This document shows positions 5,621 to 7,177 of a stretch of DNA of 7,177 nt, piece by piece. The stretch comes from Eutrophocola sp964490145 (GTDB lineage: Bacteria > Pseudomonadota > Gammaproteobacteria > Pseudomonadales > Pseudohongiellaceae). Positions within the stretch are counted from its first letter, which is position 1. Every line of letters starts with the position of its first letter. Under the pieces are notes generated by a model that saw only the letters and a list, made by a program, of their open reading frames with translations, was not told the origin of the DNA and searched no databases. Location of the stretch: NCBI GenBank assembly GCA_964490145.1, contig CAZBBS010000123.1, positions 1 through 7,177 of the forward strand, given 5' to 3'. A program made the translations under genes and the position numbers.

Positions 5621-6789
5621 CTCAACACGACTACATCAAATCTGGCCATGCCGAGTCCCCTGCGAGCCGAACCGACGGGCACGCCACACCAAGGCGCTCG
5701 CCACATACACCCCGGCCCCGCTGGCTACTTGATCCGACCGATTCTGCAGACCGTCCTGACCACAAGCAAGTAGGCCAGAACCCTCAGGGAACCCCCGTCG
5801 CGAGGCCTTACTCACCGGTCAGGTCAGCACTATCCATCTTGATCGGTGCTATTTCTCTCGTTACCTCATGCGGTGGCACGGCTGAGCCAACCGCAGTTGA
5901 ATCAGCGCGCATCGAGGATCTGTTGGAAAAAGCGCGCGCGCTCGACGACGAGCACGACCTGTTGCTCCTTGAACTCGACACGATCGAGTCCGAAGTTGCG
6001 AATATCCGCCGACAAAGGGAAGACCTAGAGGAGACATTTGGAATCCGCTTGTCGACGGCCTCTGATCTTCGCAAAAGCCTCGCCGACCTGAAACGAAAGG
6101 TAAGAGTCAGCACCCCATCAGAAACCGGCAGCAGTGGTTCCACTTCTCGACCAACAGGGTCCGGCGATAGTGACTCCTCTACGCCGAGCACTACGGCCAC
6201 CACTTCCGAGACCGCTGAGATCGTTGCGCTTGTTGATTCCTGTGGCGGCAACTATCGGGCCGACAATGCCATGCCAATCCCGCCATGCTCACAGGGCTCG
6301 AAGGTCGCAGCGGTCCAGCGGGCTCTCGGCCTTGAGGCCGACGGCTACTTCGGCCCCGGCACCCAGCGTGAGGTGGCACAGTTCCAGCAAACCTCAGGGC
6401 TCCGCGTCACTCGACAAATTGATGAGGCAACGTACTCTGCCCTGACGGGCACATCGCCCGCTTCGGGGTCCGGAGACATAGGTCTCGGGCTGTCTGATCA
6501 TTCAGTTGAGTCCGTCCGCTTCTCCCGGGGCTCGGGTTACACCACAAGCGGAGAACTGTCGTGGCAAACAGTGCGCGTCGAAGCCATCTCATCTGAAGGC
6601 CTTGAACTCACCTTGACCTCAGACACACCATCGGTGTGCACCGTCGCAAAGGACTACCACTCGAACGACTACACCTACGGCACCGTCACACTCCTCACCT
6701 CGGGCACGTGCACCATCACCGCCTCACACCCCGGCAACGACGACTACGTCGCTGCTTCTGGTGCGATGGCGCTCGACCTAACGGGGTAG
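5617..6789 (+). CDS. lipoprotein D: coiled coil, peptidoglycan-binding domain, Ig-like domain
   Basis: 390-residue predicted lipid-anchored surface protein. ATG 5617 follows GAGGA by 4 bases and is the only start in the frame before the signal sequence. This leaves an unusually long N-terminal region: the hydrophobic stretch (70-84) ends in lipobox VTSC with the lipidated Cys at residue 85. Then come a strong coiled coil (about 94-164, Leu/Glu/Arg heptads), a Ser/Thr/Gly linker (165-200), a Cys-capped PG_binding_1-like module (207-276, core DGYFGPGTQ, Cys209 and Cys224) and a C-terminal Ig-like domain (295-390) with the typical SVCTV...SGTCTITA Cys pair. The protein would reach from membrane to cell wall and present an Ig-like head outward. 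It is the last plus-strand gene and converges on the integrase. No enzymatic motif is visible; role unknown. Confidence 0.85.
   Translation: MTQHDYIKSGHAESPASRTDGHATPRRSPHTPRPRWLLDPTDSADRPDHKQVGQNPQGTPVARPYSPVRSALSILIGAISLVTSCGGTAEPTAVESARIEDLLEKARALDDEHDLLLLELDTIESEVANIRRQREDLEETFGIRLSTASDLRKSLADLKRKVRVSTPSETGSSGSTSRPTGSGDSDSSTPSTTATTSETAEIVALVDSCGGNYRADNAMPIPPCSQGSKVAAVQRALGLEADGYFGPGTQREVAQFQQTSGLRVTRQIDEATYSALTGTSPASGSGDIGLGLSDHSVESVRFSRGSGYTTSGELSWQTVRVEAISSEGLELTLTSDTPSVCTVAKDYHSNDYTYGTVTLLTSGTCTITASHPGNDDYVAASGAMALDLTG
6235..6444 (+). other. Cys-capped peptidoglycan-binding module in lipoprotein D
   Basis: Partner of the module at 2781-2990, with the same length and the same cap. In D it sits between the coiled-coil stalk and the Ig-like head; in A it is near the C-terminus, before the EF-hand loop. 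The shift in architecture indicates that the cap plus core moves as one unit. Confidence 0.8.
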
Positions 6790-6914
6790 GTCGCTCCGTC
6801 ACGCAGGAGATCAGATCTCGCCGAGTATCTCGACGCCTTCGAAGTGAACGATGTTCCTACCAGCGGTTCAATCGGGCACAGAAACTAGAGACCGTTGCCA
6901 AGCGTTCTGGTCGA
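6790..6914. other. convergent intergenic region between D and the integrase
   Basis: Short spacer between the stops of D and int. It contains a 6-bp dyad, GAGATC-A-GATCTC (6807-6819), followed by CGAG-tat-CTCG (6822-6832). Their tiny loops make them poor terminators, but they could be protein-binding palindromes. No T-tract is seen on either strand. Confidence 0.35.
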
Positions 6915-7177
6915 TCACCCATTGGACACCGGTAATGGGGCCCCCCGCCGAACAATGCGACGAGGGGTGGGCTTGGCGGAGCGAGGCCTAGAAACTGGCG
7001 ACTTATCTCCAGGCGTGGCCTTACCAGGATCAAGGATCTTGTCGTACTGCGCGAGGGCCCGGTCCTTGGAGTTCGCTGCCCGGTAGCGGGCGGGCATGGC
7101 CGCCGACTTCCATCCGGCGATGACCATCAGGTGGTCGTCGGCTCCCCCGCCGCTAATCCACTGGTCGGCGAAGCGGC
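6915..7177 (-). CDS. tyrosine recombinase / integrase, C-terminal part (runs off the window)
   Basis: The last 86 residues of a phage-type tyrosine recombinase. The frame enters at the window edge with RFADQWISGGGADDHL, then LMVIAGWKSAAMPARYR, matching the C-terminal box of actinobacterial integrases, in which GW-x-S replaces the usual GH-x-S and the Tyr of ARYR (codon 7083-7085) is the nucleophile. A basic, Pro-rich tail of about 40 residues follows to the TGA at 6915-6917. The enzyme would catalyse integration and excision at the tRNA-Val site. Most of the catalytic domain, including the first Arg, and the N-terminal domains lie outside the window. It is on the strand opposite to the cargo, at the far end from the tRNA fragment, as expected if the intact tRNA gene lies just beyond it. 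Confidence 0.85.
   Translation of the reverse strand, partial: RFADQWISGGGADDHLMVIAGWKSAAMPARYRAANSKDRALAQYDKILDPGKATPGDKSPVSRPRSAKPTPRRIVRRGAPLPVSNG

Noticed and set aside
1..7177. CRISPR array or insertion sequence
   Set aside because: No regularly spaced repeats and no transposase-like frame or terminal inverted repeats were seen; the only recombination enzyme is the tyrosine integrase.

Overview
The window looks like most of a small integrated mobile element in a high-GC Gram-positive (actinobacterial) chromosome. The case for the host is GC-rich coding sequence with GTG starts, lipoprotein signal peptides, a Thr/Pro linker (VTTTVPPTTTTS) and a Cys-bracketed Ig-like domain. Secreted proteins of Acidimicrobiia and relatives often look like this, but the exact taxon is inference.

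Layout. The left edge (4-54, minus strand) is the 3' half of a tRNA-Val(GAC) with no D-arm or 5' acceptor strand, as expected for an attachment-site copy. The right edge (6915-7177, minus strand, running off the window) is the C-terminus of a tyrosine recombinase with its catalytic Tyr. The simplest reading is that an element begins at the tRNA fragment and ends just past the window, next to a reconstituted tRNA-Val. Between these lie a Rep_trans/RstA-like replication initiator (452-1309), an intergenic region rich in inverted repeats that could be an origin or operator (1311-1550), and a plus-strand block of four envelope or secreted protein genes (1704-6789) that converges on the integrase.

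The cargo is modular. Lipoprotein A (1704-3065) has a 47-residue Trp/Cys module, a middle domain I do not recognise, a peptidoglycan-binding domain and an EF-hand loop. Protein B (3583-4716) has two zinc ribbons, a transmembrane helix, and the same 47-residue module at its extreme C-terminus. Gene C (4752-5477) encodes a coiled-coil lipoprotein but has an in-frame TGA exactly in front of the lipobox Cys. Lipoprotein D (5617-6789) has a coiled coil, the same Cys-capped peptidoglycan-binding module as A, and an Ig-like domain. A-B and A-D share modules; C and D share a lipobox plus coiled-coil design.

I see no conjugation ATPase, Zot-like morphogenesis ATPase, capsid, portal or terminase gene. 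The element therefore appears to pair Rep and Int with a set of cell-surface proteins of unknown role. They might be adsorption, exclusion or surface-remodelling factors, or virion proteins of an inovirus-like particle; the sequence does not decide this.
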